Shown here: positions 36,945 through 45,730 of the stretch, piece by piece
How the letters are laid out: the number at the start of each line of letters is the position of its first letter
Position numbering within the stretch: position 1 is the first letter of the stretch
NCBI RefSeq assembly: GCF_963675635.1
Contig: NZ_OY776488.1
Coordinates: 1 to 64,000 of the forward strand
Origin: an uncultured Pseudodesulfovibrio sp.
Lineage (GTDB): Bacteria; Desulfobacterota; Desulfovibrionia; Desulfovibrionales; Desulfovibrionaceae
Reading direction: 5' to 3'
Length of the DNA stretch: 64,000 bases
Program-made: the position numbers and the translations under genes
Notes under the pieces: model-generated
What the model was told of the DNA's origin: nothing
Seen by the model: only the letters and a program-made list of their open reading frames with translations
Databases searched by the model: none

Positions 36945-38672
36945 TTACTTAACCTTGCCGGCCTTCCATGCTTCAAGGAGCTTGTCGTAATCGACGGTTT
37001 CGCCCTTAGGCTTTTCGTTGGCCAGCTTGGCCTTCGGAGAACCCGGCTTGTTCAGCCAGTAGGACTCTTCACGGGGTTCGTTCAGCTTGGGACCACACTC
37101 GCCCAGGATGCCTGCACGTTCGAGGCGCATGAGGATCTTGTCCTGTTCATTGGCGAGATTGTCCATGGCGGTGTCGACGGTGACTTCACCGGCAACAGCT
37201 TCACCGATGTTCTGCCACCAGAGCTGGGACAGCTTCGGGTAGTCGGGAACATTGGTGCCGGTAGGCGTCCATGCGACGCGGGCCGGGCTGCGATAGAATT
37301 CCACCAGACCGCCCAGCTTGGGAGCGCGTTCGGTGAAGGACTTGTCGTGAATGTCAGAGTTGCGAATTGGGGTCAGACCAACATGGGTCTTCTTCAGGGA
37401 CGTGGTCTTGGCAACGCAGAACTGTGCGAACAGCCATGCAGCCTGACGACGTTTGATCGGGGTGGATTTCAACAGGGTCCAGGAACCGCAGTCCTGATAC
37501 CCGAGTTTCTGGCCTTCTTCCCAGTACGGGCCGTGCGGGGACGGAGCCATGCGCCATTTGGGTGTGCCGTCAGCGTTGACGACCGGAGTGCCTTCCTGAA
37601 CCATGGAAGCGGTAAAGGCGGTGTACCAGAAGATCTGCTGGGCAACGTTACCCTTGGCCAGGCTTGGGAGAGACTGATAGAAGTCCATGCCCAAAGCTCC
37701 TGGAGGGGCGTATTTGCGCAGCCAATCCATGTACTTGCGCAGAGCGTACTTGGCGGCGGGGCCGTTGGTGGCGCCACCACGGGCAACGGAAGAACCGACA
37801 GGGCGGCAGCCTTCAACACGGATACCCCATTCGTCGACGGGCTTGCCGTTGGGAATACCCTTGTCGCCGGCACCGGCCATGGACAGCCATGCGTCAGTGA
37901 AACGCCAGCCGAGGTCCGGAGCCTTCTTGCCGTAGTCCATGTGGCCGTAAATGGCCTTACCGTCGATTTCGCGGACATCTTCACTGAAGAATTCAGCGAT
38001 ATCTTCGTACGCAGACCAGTTGACCGGAACGCCGAGTTCGTAGCCGTATTTGGCTTTGAAGGCTTTCTTCAATTCAGGTTTCTGGAACCAGTCATAACGG
38101 AACCAGTACAGGTTGGCGAACTGTTGGTCAGGCAGCTGATAGAGCTTGCCGTCAGGGCCGGTGGTGAAGGATTTGCCCATGAAATCGTCGATATCAAGGG
38201 TGGGCAGTGTGACGGATTTGCCGTCACCTTCCATCCAGTCGGTCAGATTGACCACATGACCAGAACGGAAATGGGTACCGATCAGATCGGAGTCGTTGAT
38301 GTAGGCATCAAAGACGTTTTCGCCTGACTGGAATTGGACCTGGAGTTTTTCGATGACGTCACCTTCTTGAATCAGGTCGTGTGTGACCTTGATGCCGGTG
38401 ATCTCATAGAACGCTTTTGCAAGTACTTTGGATTCGTACTCGTGGGTGGGGATGGTCTCAGAGACAACCTTGATTTCCATACCTTTGAAGGGGGCAGCGG
38501 CTTTGATGAACCACTCCATTTCCTTCATTTGCTCCTCTTTTGTCAAAGTGGATGGCTGAAATTCGTTGTCGATCCATTTTTTCGCAGCCTTTGAGTCGGC
38601 AAAACCGACACTGGCGAGGCTGAGACATGCTACTGTGAGCACGCCTGTCATCAATAAACGCCGCAACTTCAT
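36945..38672 (-). CDS. glpV: Glycerol ABC importer substrate-binding protein (GlpV type)
   Basis: A 575-aa periplasmic binding protein of the extracellular family 1, with signal peptide MKLRRLLMTGVLTVACLSLASVGFA. This long type, with the SKAAKKWIDNEFQPSTLTKEEQ opening, belongs to the GlpSTPQV glycerol transporter known from Rhizobium. The neighbours agree: two permeases, a DUF2160 protein and two ATPases on the same strand, with GlpR and the glycerol catabolic genes beyond. It is the last gene, followed by a strong terminator. The original start codon at 38672 is accepted because it gives a normal signal peptide. Confidence 0.9.
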   Translation of the reverse strand: MKLRRLLMTGVLTVACLSLASVGFADSKAAKKWIDNEFQPSTLTKEEQMKEMEWFIKAAAPFKGMEIKVVSETIPTHEYESKVLAKAFYEITGIKVTHDLIQEGDVIEKLQVQFQSGENVFDAYINDSDLIGTHFRSGHVVNLTDWMEGDGKSVTLPTLDIDDFMGKSFTTGPDGKLYQLPDQQFANLYWFRYDWFQKPELKKAFKAKYGYELGVPVNWSAYEDIAEFFSEDVREIDGKAIYGHMDYGKKAPDLGWRFTDAWLSMAGAGDKGIPNGKPVDEWGIRVEGCRPVGSSVARGGATNGPAAKYALRKYMDWLRKYAPPGALGMDFYQSLPSLAKGNVAQQIFWYTAFTASMVQEGTPVVNADGTPKWRMAPSPHGPYWEEGQKLGYQDCGSWTLLKSTPIKRRQAAWLFAQFCVAKTTSLKKTHVGLTPIRNSDIHDKSFTERAPKLGGLVEFYRSPARVAWTPTGTNVPDYPKLSQLWWQNIGEAVAGEVTVDTAMDNLANEQDKILMRLERAGILGECGPKLNEPREESYWLNKPGSPKAKLANEKPKGETVDYDKLLEAWKAGKVK

Positions 38673-38771
38673 ACGTACCTCCGTATGCTGATTAAAATAA
38701 CACCTCTACCTCTAGTACCTCTTTACAGCCGTAAGTTTTATCAATCCTGAATCAGGGGTTCATGTGGCGGG

Positions 38772-39050
38772 TTATCCCCAACGCATGACCGCAATGAGAA
38801 AACAAACGGATATGACCGTTGCAATCCAAACTCTGAAATCAGTCAGTCCAATCCATAACAAATGTATGTATGCACTGCCCAGCAGCCCGATGAAAAGTCG
38901 GTCTCCACGGGTTGTGGTCAGTGGTAACAAACCGCGTCGGGCTACGCATGGTGAAGCAACTTCCCATACTGTCATGCCTATGAGCATCAAGACGATGACG
39001 CAGAAGAATCCAGCCGTGATCGGTGTCCATGCCATCCATTCCAGATTCAT
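38772..39050 (-). CDS. DUF2160 small membrane protein of the glycerol ABC importer
   Basis: A 92-aa protein with two or three membrane helices (GFFCVIVLMLIGMTVWEVASP, FIGLLGSAYIHLLWIGL, VWIATVISVCFLIAV) and the segment RRGLLPLTTTRGDRLFIGLLGSAY that I recognise as DUF2160. Such a small protein regularly lies between glpQ and glpV in these operons. Its role is unknown; position suggests it assists the permease. Confidence 0.85.
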   Translation of the reverse strand: MNLEWMAWTPITAGFFCVIVLMLIGMTVWEVASPCVARRGLLPLTTTRGDRLFIGLLGSAYIHLLWIGLTDFRVWIATVISVCFLIAVMRWG

Positions 39051-39065
39051 ATCCGTATCCTTTTC

Positions 39066-39869
39066 TTAGACCCGGCCGAGGGCAAAGCCCTTGGCGAGAT
39101 GGTTACGTACAAACCAGATGACCAGTGCGCCTGGTACAATGGTCAGGATTCCTGCAGCGGCCAACAGGCCCCAGTCCAGTCCGGTGGCACTGACTGTGCG
39201 TGTCATTGTGGCGGCAATGGGCTTGGCCACAGTTGTTGTCAATGTTCTGGCAAGGAGGAGCTCCACCCAACTGAACATGAAGCAGAAGAACGCGGTAACA
39301 CCGATACCTGCACGAATAAGCGGGATAAAGACTCGAAGGAAGAAGCGTGGGAAACTGTAGCCGTCAATAAAGGCTGTTTCATCGATTTCCTTGGGAACAC
39401 CCGACATGAATCCTTCAAGAATCCAGACCGACAATGGGACATTGAACAAGCAGTGCGCCAGTGCGACTGCTATGTGCGTGTCGATCAGGTTGAATGTTGA
39501 ATATAATTGGAAGAAGGGCAGCAGGAAGACTGCAGGCGGAGCCATGCGGTTGGTCAGCAACCAGAAGAAGATCTGAGAGTCGCCGATGAAGTGATACCGG
39601 GAGAAGGCGTACGCCGCTGGCAGGGCAACCAGTACAGAAATGACAGTATTCATGGTCACGTAGATGATTGAATTGATATACCCGGAGTACCATGACGGAT
39701 CGGTGAATATCTTCATGTAGTTGGCAAAGGTCGGATCACTCGGATACCAGGCAAAGGCACCCATGATGTCCGCGTTGGTGCGAAGCGACATGTTGAGCAT
39801 CCAGTAAATCGGGAGAAACAGCAGTGCCAGGTAGATAATAAGTCCGATGGTTCTTTTCTTGATTATCAT
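39066..39869 (-). CDS. glpQ: Glycerol ABC importer permease GlpQ
   Basis: A 267-aa permease of the carbohydrate-uptake-1 class with six helices and the coupling loop EIDETAFIDGYSFPRFFLRVFIPL, the EAA motif of this class. It overlaps glpP by four bases. With GlpP it forms the channel. Confidence 0.92.
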   Translation of the reverse strand: MIIKKRTIGLIIYLALLFLPIYWMLNMSLRTNADIMGAFAWYPSDPTFANYMKIFTDPSWYSGYINSIIYVTMNTVISVLVALPAAYAFSRYHFIGDSQIFFWLLTNRMAPPAVFLLPFFQLYSTFNLIDTHIAVALAHCLFNVPLSVWILEGFMSGVPKEIDETAFIDGYSFPRFFLRVFIPLIRAGIGVTAFFCFMFSWVELLLARTLTTTVAKPIAATMTRTVSATGLDWGLLAAAGILTIVPGALVIWFVRNHLAKGFALGRV

Positions 39870-40738
39870 GATTTTTCTCCTGTTCCGACAGCCTGGAGAG
39901 CCTGATAGAACAACCAGCAGAACAACAGGATGATGAGGAAGTAGATCAACGAGAACGCTGCAGCCGGGCCAAGGTCGAATTGACCGACAGCAATTTTGAC
40001 AAGATAGATGGACAGGAACGTCGTCGAGTTGCCGGGCCCGCCGCCTGTGAGGACAAAGGGCTCTGCGTAAATAAGGAAACTGTCCATGAACCGCAGCAGC
40101 AGGGCAATGGTCAGAACACCCCGCATCTTGGGGAGCTGGATGAAACGGAAAATGGCCCAGGCTGAGGCGCCGTCAATCTTGGCCGCCTGGTAATAGGCCT
40201 CTGGAATGGCCCGAAGTCCTGCATAGGCCAACAGGACGACAAGTGGCGTCCAGTGCCAGACCTCCATGAGCATGAGCGTTACCCATGCGTCCAAGGCGTG
40301 AGCGGTGTGGTCAAACGAGATCCCAGCCCCGTTGACCAGATATCCGAACAAACCGATGTCCGGTCTGGTGAAAATGATCCAGATCGTGCCGATAACATTC
40401 CATGGGATCAGCAGCGGCAGAGCCAGAATGACAAGACACGCGGATGACGCCCAGCCTTTTTTCGGCATGGTCAGGGCTATGGCGATACCAAGGGGCATTT
40501 CAATCAGCAGGACAAGACCCGAGAAAGCCAACTGCCGCCACAGGGCATCATGGAGTCGGACGTCTCTCAGGACTTCCTTGAACCATTCGACACCGACGAA
40601 GAATCGTTGTCCCGGTCCGAAAATGTCCTGTACCGAATAGTTGACAACGGTCATGAGCGGAATGATCGCGCTGAAAGCCACGATGATGAAGACCGGGAGA
40701 ATGAAAAACCATGCTTTATTGTTGTTCCATTTATTCAT
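39866..40738 (-). CDS. glpP: Glycerol ABC importer permease GlpP
   Basis: A 290-aa permease, starting NNKAWFFILPVFIIVAFSAIIPLM. Six helices, with the coupling loop AIPEAYYQAAKIDGASAWAIFRFIQL. It overlaps glpQ by four bases and lies 12 bp behind glpT. Confidence 0.92.
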   Translation of the reverse strand: MNKWNNNKAWFFILPVFIIVAFSAIIPLMTVVNYSVQDIFGPGQRFFVGVEWFKEVLRDVRLHDALWRQLAFSGLVLLIEMPLGIAIALTMPKKGWASSACLVILALPLLIPWNVIGTIWIIFTRPDIGLFGYLVNGAGISFDHTAHALDAWVTLMLMEVWHWTPLVVLLAYAGLRAIPEAYYQAAKIDGASAWAIFRFIQLPKMRGVLTIALLLRFMDSFLIYAEPFVLTGGGPGNSTTFLSIYLVKIAVGQFDLGPAAAFSLIYFLIILLFCWLFYQALQAVGTGEKS

Positions 40739-40750
40739 AGTCGCCTCCCG

Positions 40751-41836
40751 TTATTTGACCAGTCTTTCGTCACAGTAGAGCTTTGTTTTTTCCAACGGGA
40801 AGGACAGCCAGCAAGTGCCATCCGGAATCCTCCGGTTATCCTTGATTCTGGCTTTGATGGTCTTGTTGCCGAATTGAGCCGTGATAATACGGCAAAAGCC
40901 CTGATCTTCCATACCTATCACCTGCGCGGCAACGCCGTTTTCGACTTCAGCATCATGAATTCCGACGTACATGGGTCGAATCCCTATCTTGAGCTTGCCG
41001 CCCATTTTAACAGCTTTTTCGGCATAGGAGGGCGTCAGGGGGATGGCGACGTCGTCGACGAGTGCCATGCTCTCTTGTACAGTACACTCAAGGAAATTCA
41101 TGCCCGGACTGCCGATGAAGTACCCGACAAAGGTGTGATCCGGGTTCTCAAAAAGCTCCTCGGGGGTCCCGGTCTGGACGATTTCGCCCTCATACATGAC
41201 CACGATCTGATCCGCGAAGGTCATGGCCTCCACCTGATCGTGAGTGACATAGATCATGGTCAGTTTGAATTCCTTGTGAATTTCCTTGAGTTTGCGGCGG
41301 AGATCCCATTTGAGGTGCGGGTCGATGACGGTGAGCGGTTCATCAAAGAGGATGGCGGCGACATCGCTTCTGACGAGTCCGCGGCCAAGGGAGATTTTCT
41401 GTTTTGCGTCAGCGGAAAGCCCGGCGGCGCGTTTGTGCAGATCCTGTTTCAGGTCGAGGGCCTCGGCGATTTCATCAACGCGCTTGTTGATGTCTGCCTT
41501 GGGCACTCCTCTGTTCTTTAAGGGAAAGGCGAGATTCTGATATACAGTCATTGTGTCATACAGAACGGGGAACTGGAATACTTGGGCAATGTTTCGCTGT
41601 TCCGGCTGCATGGCGGAGACATCTTTGCCATCATAGAGGATGCTGCCATGTGACGGTTTCAGCAACCCTGATATGATGTTCAGCATTGTTGTCTTGCCGC
41701 AACCGGATGGACCGAGCAGGGCGTATGCTCCGCCATCCTCCCAAACCGTGTGGATTCGCTTCAGCGCGAAATCGTCTTCATCCACCGGGTTCTGACGATA
41801 GCTGTGTCTGATTTCGTTGAGTTCAATGCGCGCCAT
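40751..41836 (-). CDS. glpT: Glycerol ABC importer ATPase GlpT
   Basis: A 361-aa ATPase of the sugar-importer class with a C-terminal TOBE-type regulatory domain. Walker A is LLGPSGCGKTTMLN and Walker B is AILFDEPLTVID. The signature is altered to LSADAKQKISLGR instead of LSGGQ. I believe this is a trait of the GlpT family, in which GlpS carries the standard signature. It pairs with GlpS, giving a heterodimer with one standard and one altered site. Confidence 0.9.
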   Translation of the reverse strand: MARIELNEIRHSYRQNPVDEDDFALKRIHTVWEDGGAYALLGPSGCGKTTMLNIISGLLKPSHGSILYDGKDVSAMQPEQRNIAQVFQFPVLYDTMTVYQNLAFPLKNRGVPKADINKRVDEIAEALDLKQDLHKRAAGLSADAKQKISLGRGLVRSDVAAILFDEPLTVIDPHLKWDLRRKLKEIHKEFKLTMIYVTHDQVEAMTFADQIVVMYEGEIVQTGTPEELFENPDHTFVGYFIGSPGMNFLECTVQESMALVDDVAIPLTPSYAEKAVKMGGKLKIGIRPMYVGIHDAEVENGVAAQVIGMEDQGFCRIITAQFGNKTIKARIKDNRRIPDGTCWLSFPLEKTKLYCDERLVK

Positions 41837-41849
41837 GAGTTCTCCCCGG

Positions 41850-42929
41850 CTAGTCAGTCTCTGGCGAGATCATGAGATCTCCCGCCTCGTTGAATACATA
41901 AAAGGCACTCGGGTGGACATAGACCGAAACCTGATTTCCAACTTTATGAATGTGGACGCCGTCATCCTGAACGACAAGTGAATCGTCGCCGTGCCTGATG
42001 TGGACAAAGGTTTCGGAACCGTTGATTTCAGATAAGGCGACTTCGCCGGCAATACGGGCGTGTTCGTCACTGTTGCAGGCCATGCTGAGCTGGTTGGAAC
42101 GGATGCCGAAAATGTAGTTGCCGTCTTGCAGTTCGTTCATTGTGGTGGCCTTCGGGCAGGTCAGGCCGTTCTCCATCTGAACTGTGCCGTTATTGATCGA
42201 ACCGTTCATGAAGTTGATCGGTGGGTCGCTGAAAACTTCCGCCACTTGTGTGGTGGCAGGGTGTTGATACACTTCGGCAGTTGGTCCGACCTGGAGGACG
42301 CGGCCTTCATGCATGACAATGACGTTGCCGCCGAGCATGAGGGCTTCGGTGGGTTCAGTGGTCGTGTAAACGACAACCGAGTCCCGCTCGATGAAGATTT
42401 TCTGCAACTCGTCCCGAAGCTCCTCTCTCAACTTGTAGTCAAGGTTGACGAGCGGTTCGTCCAGAAGCAGGAGGTCGACGTTTTTGACCAGTGCGCGAGC
42501 AATGGCGGTGCGCTGTTGCTGGCCGCCTGAAAGCTCTGCTGGAAGCCTGTCGAGAAGGTGCTCAATGTGCAGCATGGAGGCTGCTTCCATCACCCGTCTT
42601 TCGATTTCGGCTTTTTTCACGCCGTGGATCTTCAAGGGGGAAGCAATATTTTCGTAAATGGTCTGGGAAGGATAGTTGATGAACTGCTGATACACCATGG
42701 CGATACTCCGTTTGCGAACGGTGACGCCGGTTACATCCTGTCCATCGGCGTAGAGAGAGCCGGAGGTGGGCCGGTCGAGCCCTGCCATGATCCTGAGGAG
42801 CGAAGTCTTTCCTGCCAGAGTCCGTCCCAGGACCACGTAGCGGGAGCCAGAGTCGAATTCAAGATTGATATCGTTGAGATGGACTTCCTGTCCAACCAGT
42901 TTGTTGATGCCTTTGAGCTTTAAACTCAT
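41850..42929 (-). CDS. glpS: Glycerol ABC importer ATPase GlpS
   Basis: A 359-aa ATPase with an unusual but valid Walker A (VLGRTLAGKTSLLR), a standard signature (LSGGQQQR) and LLLLDEPLVNLD. The H-loop reads VVYTTTEPTEALML, with no His where importers normally have 'THDQ'. The TOBE domain follows. First gene of the importer operon. A GlpR-like operator lies 76-95 bp upstream. Confidence 0.9.
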   Translation of the reverse strand: MSLKLKGINKLVGQEVHLNDINLEFDSGSRYVVLGRTLAGKTSLLRIMAGLDRPTSGSLYADGQDVTGVTVRKRSIAMVYQQFINYPSQTIYENIASPLKIHGVKKAEIERRVMEAASMLHIEHLLDRLPAELSGGQQQRTAIARALVKNVDLLLLDEPLVNLDYKLREELRDELQKIFIERDSVVVYTTTEPTEALMLGGNVIVMHEGRVLQVGPTAEVYQHPATTQVAEVFSDPPINFMNGSINNGTVQMENGLTCPKATTMNELQDGNYIFGIRSNQLSMACNSDEHARIAGEVALSEINGSETFVHIRHGDDSLVVQDDGVHIHKVGNQVSVYVHPSAFYVFNEAGDLMISPETD

Positions 42930-43004
42930 AAATGGTACTCCCGGTAATCTCGTCCGGTCAAAATTTACGCAACATAATCACAATATGACATATCATCCTC
43001 ACAA

Positions 43005-43024
43005 AATGTTCGCAAGCGAAAACG
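43005..43024. promoter_or_regulatory. Probable GlpR operator upstream of glpS
   Basis: AATGTTCGCAAGCGAAAACG contains the perfect palindrome TTCGC-AA-GCGAA (43009-43020). Its left half fits the first half-site of the E. coli GlpR operator (WATKYTCG). It stands 76 bp before glpS, in the spacer behind glpR. Confidence 0.6.
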
Positions 43025-43077
43025 ATTTTCCCATGGCTCCTGAGTTATTTACTTTTTTAAAATACTGTTCATGCGGC

Positions 43078-43887
43078 CTACTCGGCAACATGGAGTTCGA
43101 CGTCGTTGTGTTGCATTATTTCAACAAGTTCAGATGGCGGCATCTTGTTGGTGAACATGGCGTCCACTTCACGGATGTTACCCAGTCTGACCATGGCGTT
43201 TCTGCCGAATTTCGTATGATCCGTGACGAGAAAGACCTTGCGTGAATTCTCGATGATGGAGCGTGCGGCTGTGACTTCCCGGTAATCGAAGTCCAGGAGT
43301 GTGCCGTCCTTGTCCACGCCGCTTATGCCGATGATGCCGTAGTCGACCTTGAACTGGCGTATGAAATCAATGGCCGCTTCTCCTACGATGCCGCAATCTT
43401 TGTGTCGGACTATGCCGCCGGAAATGATGACCTCTATGTTGTTGTTTACGCTGAGTGTTTTTGCGACGTTGAGGTTGTTTGTGATGACGCGCAGTTTGTC
43501 GTGTTTGACCAGAACCTTGGCAACTTCCTCAGTCGTCGTCCCCATATTGATGAACAGTGAGGATTTGTTTGGAATGTTCTGGGCAACCAGTCTGGCTATA
43601 ATCTGTTTTTCCCGGAGGCAGAGAATCTTGCGATCCGTGTAATCGACATTTTCCGTGCTGAGCACGGGGCCGGCCCCGCCGTGGTGTCTTTGGAGGAGTC
43701 CCAGATCGCAGAGGGTGTTGATATCTCTGCGTACGGTTTGCGGGGTGACCTTGAATTTCTCGGCCAGTACGCCAATGGCGATAAAGCCCCGTTCCCGAAC
43801 AAGGTCGACGATCTGCTTGTGACGTGTTTTGACAGAGGCATGCTTGCCCTTTGTGCCAATGGATTTTTCTGAATCTCTATCCGGCAT
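43078..43887 (-). CDS. glpR: DeoR-family repressor of glycerol genes
   Basis: A 269-aa regulator. The N-terminal HTH (residues ~20-75) includes HKQIVDLVRERGFIAIGVLAEKF and VTPQTVRRDINTLCDLGLLQRHHGG, the classic DeoR start. The C-terminal sugar-phosphate sensor has FINMGTTTEEVAKVL and the DGTLLDFDYREV segment. In this family the inducer is usually glycerol-3-phosphate. AAGGAA lies five bases ahead of the ATG. It stands between the importer operon and the divergent glpAB genes, with likely operators at 43005 and 44079. Confidence 0.92.
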   Translation of the reverse strand: MPDRDSEKSIGTKGKHASVKTRHKQIVDLVRERGFIAIGVLAEKFKVTPQTVRRDINTLCDLGLLQRHHGGAGPVLSTENVDYTDRKILCLREKQIIARLVAQNIPNKSSLFINMGTTTEEVAKVLVKHDKLRVITNNLNVAKTLSVNNNIEVIISGGIVRHKDCGIVGEAAIDFIRQFKVDYGIIGISGVDKDGTLLDFDYREVTAARSIIENSRKVFLVTDHTKFGRNAMVRLGNIREVDAMFTNKMPPSELVEIMQHNDVELHVAE

Positions 43888-44078
43888 GGCTGTTCCTTGA
43901 ATGTACAGTGTGTTCGGTTGTGAAAATAAAATATGGTGTGTTTTAGTTCAAAAGTGAAAAAAATAATGACGCATACCCTGTTTTAAGGTATATTTGTTCT
44001 GTCTTTTTGCTTTGTGGTATGAATAATTTTCTTTTTTTCTCATAGCACTTTCATTTTTTTGCTACAAGAGAAAATAAA

Positions 44079-44100
44079 AATTGTTCACTTGAACGAATTA
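44079..44100. promoter_or_regulatory. Probable GlpR operator upstream of glpA
   Basis: The run from 44079 has aattgttca and tgaacgaatt flanking CT, an imperfect dyad with the core GTTCA-CT-TGAAC (44083-44094). It lies about 40 bp before glpA in the divergent spacer with glpR. Its right half TGAACGAATT resembles GlpR half-sites. Confidence 0.5.
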
Positions 44101-44140
44101 TTTTCGTTGTTTGCCATATCGGTTTCAGGGGGCCGTTAGA

Positions 44141-45730
44141 GTGAGAACACTTCAGACTACAGTCCTCATCGTGGGTGGAGGAGCCACCGGCACTGGTTTG
44201 GCCAGAGATCTGGCCTTGCGCGGTGTCCCATGCCTTTTGGCGGAACGACGTGACCTTAATGCCGGTGCGTCCGGCGGCAATCACGGGCTTTTGCATAGCG
44301 GGGCGCGGTATGTTGCCTCTGATATGGAGGCCGCTGTCGAATGTCGGGAAGAAGGTGCCATTCTCAAAGCCATGGCCCCTCAATGTATAGAGAATACCGG
44401 AGGGCTTTTTGTCGCTGTACAGGGTGATGACGAGCAGTACGTGGCGGACTTTGAAGGCATGTGTCAGAAAAGTTGTATTCCGACCCGGCAGCTTGATCTT
44501 GACGAAGCCCGTGAACTTGAGCCGCTTCTGTCAGACAAACTTATTTCCGCCTATGCGGTCGAGGATGGTGCCGTTGATCCGTTCATGCTGTCGCTCGACA
44601 ACATGTCGCATGCGCTGGTTCTCGGGGCGCAACTGCTCCGAAATGCGCGGATAGTCGGATTTTCCAAGGGAAATGGCCAAATCCAGCGGGCATTGTTTTT
44701 GGATGAGACTTCAGGCGAATCGTTCGAGGTCGAAGCTGAAATCATTGTCAATGCGACTGGTGCATGGGCAGGGCTTGTTGCCGCTTTAGCCGGAGCTGAT
44801 ATTCATATTCTTTACTCTTCCGGGAGCCTGCTTGTAACGCAGGATCGGTTGACCAAACGTGTCATCAACCGGCTGCGCAAGGCGTCTGATTCGGATATCC
44901 TTGTTCCCGGCGGAACCGTCTCCGTTCTGGGGACCACATCCGTGACAATCGATTCTCCTGATGACTGCCGTCCGACCGTGGCGGAAACCGATGCGATCAT
45001 CGAAGACGCCCAGGCCATGATTCCGGTGCTGGCAACGACCCGTTACATCCGTGCATATGCCGGAGTGCGTCCTCTCGTCCTTACGGGTGAAAGTGATGAC
45101 GCCCGGAGCGTCAGCCGTGGTTTTTCCCTTATCGACCACGCTCGTGACAATGTGGATAATTTCATCACGATCACTGGTGGCAAGCTAACGACATTCCGGC
45201 TCATGGCTGAAAAAACAGCGGATATGGTATGCAGGAAACTTGGCGTGACAGCACCCTGCCTGACGCGAACCGAGCCGTTACCCGCGTCCACCATGGGACG
45301 GTGGACTGAACCGGGGCTGGCCCCCAAGTCATGGGTGCGGAGCCGGGATCAGGACGACCTCATTTTGTGTGAATGTGAAATGGTATCACGAAATACCATT
45401 GATTCCATTATCGAAAACATGCCGGGTATGCGTGGCAACTCCATGCTCAAGGCCATCGGTCTGCGCAGTCGGGTCGGTAAAGGCCCGTGTCAGGGTGGCT
45501 TTTGCGGTCTCAGGATTACCGGCCACCTGTACGATCAGGGCCATGTGTCCGATGAGCAGGGGCTGACGGAACTCAAGTCTTTTGTCAGTCGGCGTTGGCG
45601 TGGTTTCTCCCCCGTTCTGTGGGGACTTCCCATGGTACAGGCGGATTTGCAGGAAGCCTTGTATTGTGGAGCACTTGATATGGAACTCGACCATAATACG
45701 GACGATGCCACTTGTGAGGATGATGAATGA
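44141..45730 (+). CDS. glpA: Anaerobic glycerol-3-phosphate dehydrogenase, subunit A
   Basis: A 529-aa FAD enzyme that oxidises glycerol-3-phosphate to dihydroxyacetone phosphate. It opens with the FAD fold TVLIVGGGATGTGLARDLALRG and continues with AERRDLNAGASGGNHGLLHSG. The C-terminal ~80 residues carry a BFD-like [2Fe-2S] domain: CECEMVSRNT and later GKGPCQGGFCGLRI. A GTG at 44141 behind a purine-rich AGGGGG is chosen because the upstream frame from 44111 lacks a site and adds non-homologous residues. The stop overlaps glpB. It transfers electrons to the membrane partner encoded at 47015. Confidence 0.92.
   Translation: MRTLQTTVLIVGGGATGTGLARDLALRGVPCLLAERRDLNAGASGGNHGLLHSGARYVASDMEAAVECREEGAILKAMAPQCIENTGGLFVAVQGDDEQYVADFEGMCQKSCIPTRQLDLDEARELEPLLSDKLISAYAVEDGAVDPFMLSLDNMSHALVLGAQLLRNARIVGFSKGNGQIQRALFLDETSGESFEVEAEIIVNATGAWAGLVAALAGADIHILYSSGSLLVTQDRLTKRVINRLRKASDSDILVPGGTVSVLGTTSVTIDSPDDCRPTVAETDAIIEDAQAMIPVLATTRYIRAYAGVRPLVLTGESDDARSVSRGFSLIDHARDNVDNFITITGGKLTTFRLMAEKTADMVCRKLGVTAPCLTRTEPLPASTMGRWTEPGLAPKSWVRSRDQDDLILCECEMVSRNTIDSIIENMPGMRGNSMLKAIGLRSRVGKGPCQGGFCGLRITGHLYDQGHVSDEQGLTELKSFVSRRWRGFSPVLWGLPMVQADLQEALYCGALDMELDHNTDDATCEDDE

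Noticed and set aside
36933..38327. Long plus-strand open frame opposite the glycerol-binding protein gene
   Set aside because: It is an antisense shadow of a recognised gene with signal peptide, operon context and terminator on the other strand.
40550..41521. Plus-strand open frame opposite the GlpT ATPase gene
   Set aside because: The opposite strand encodes Walker A, Walker B and other motifs in frame; this frame has no start site and no family.
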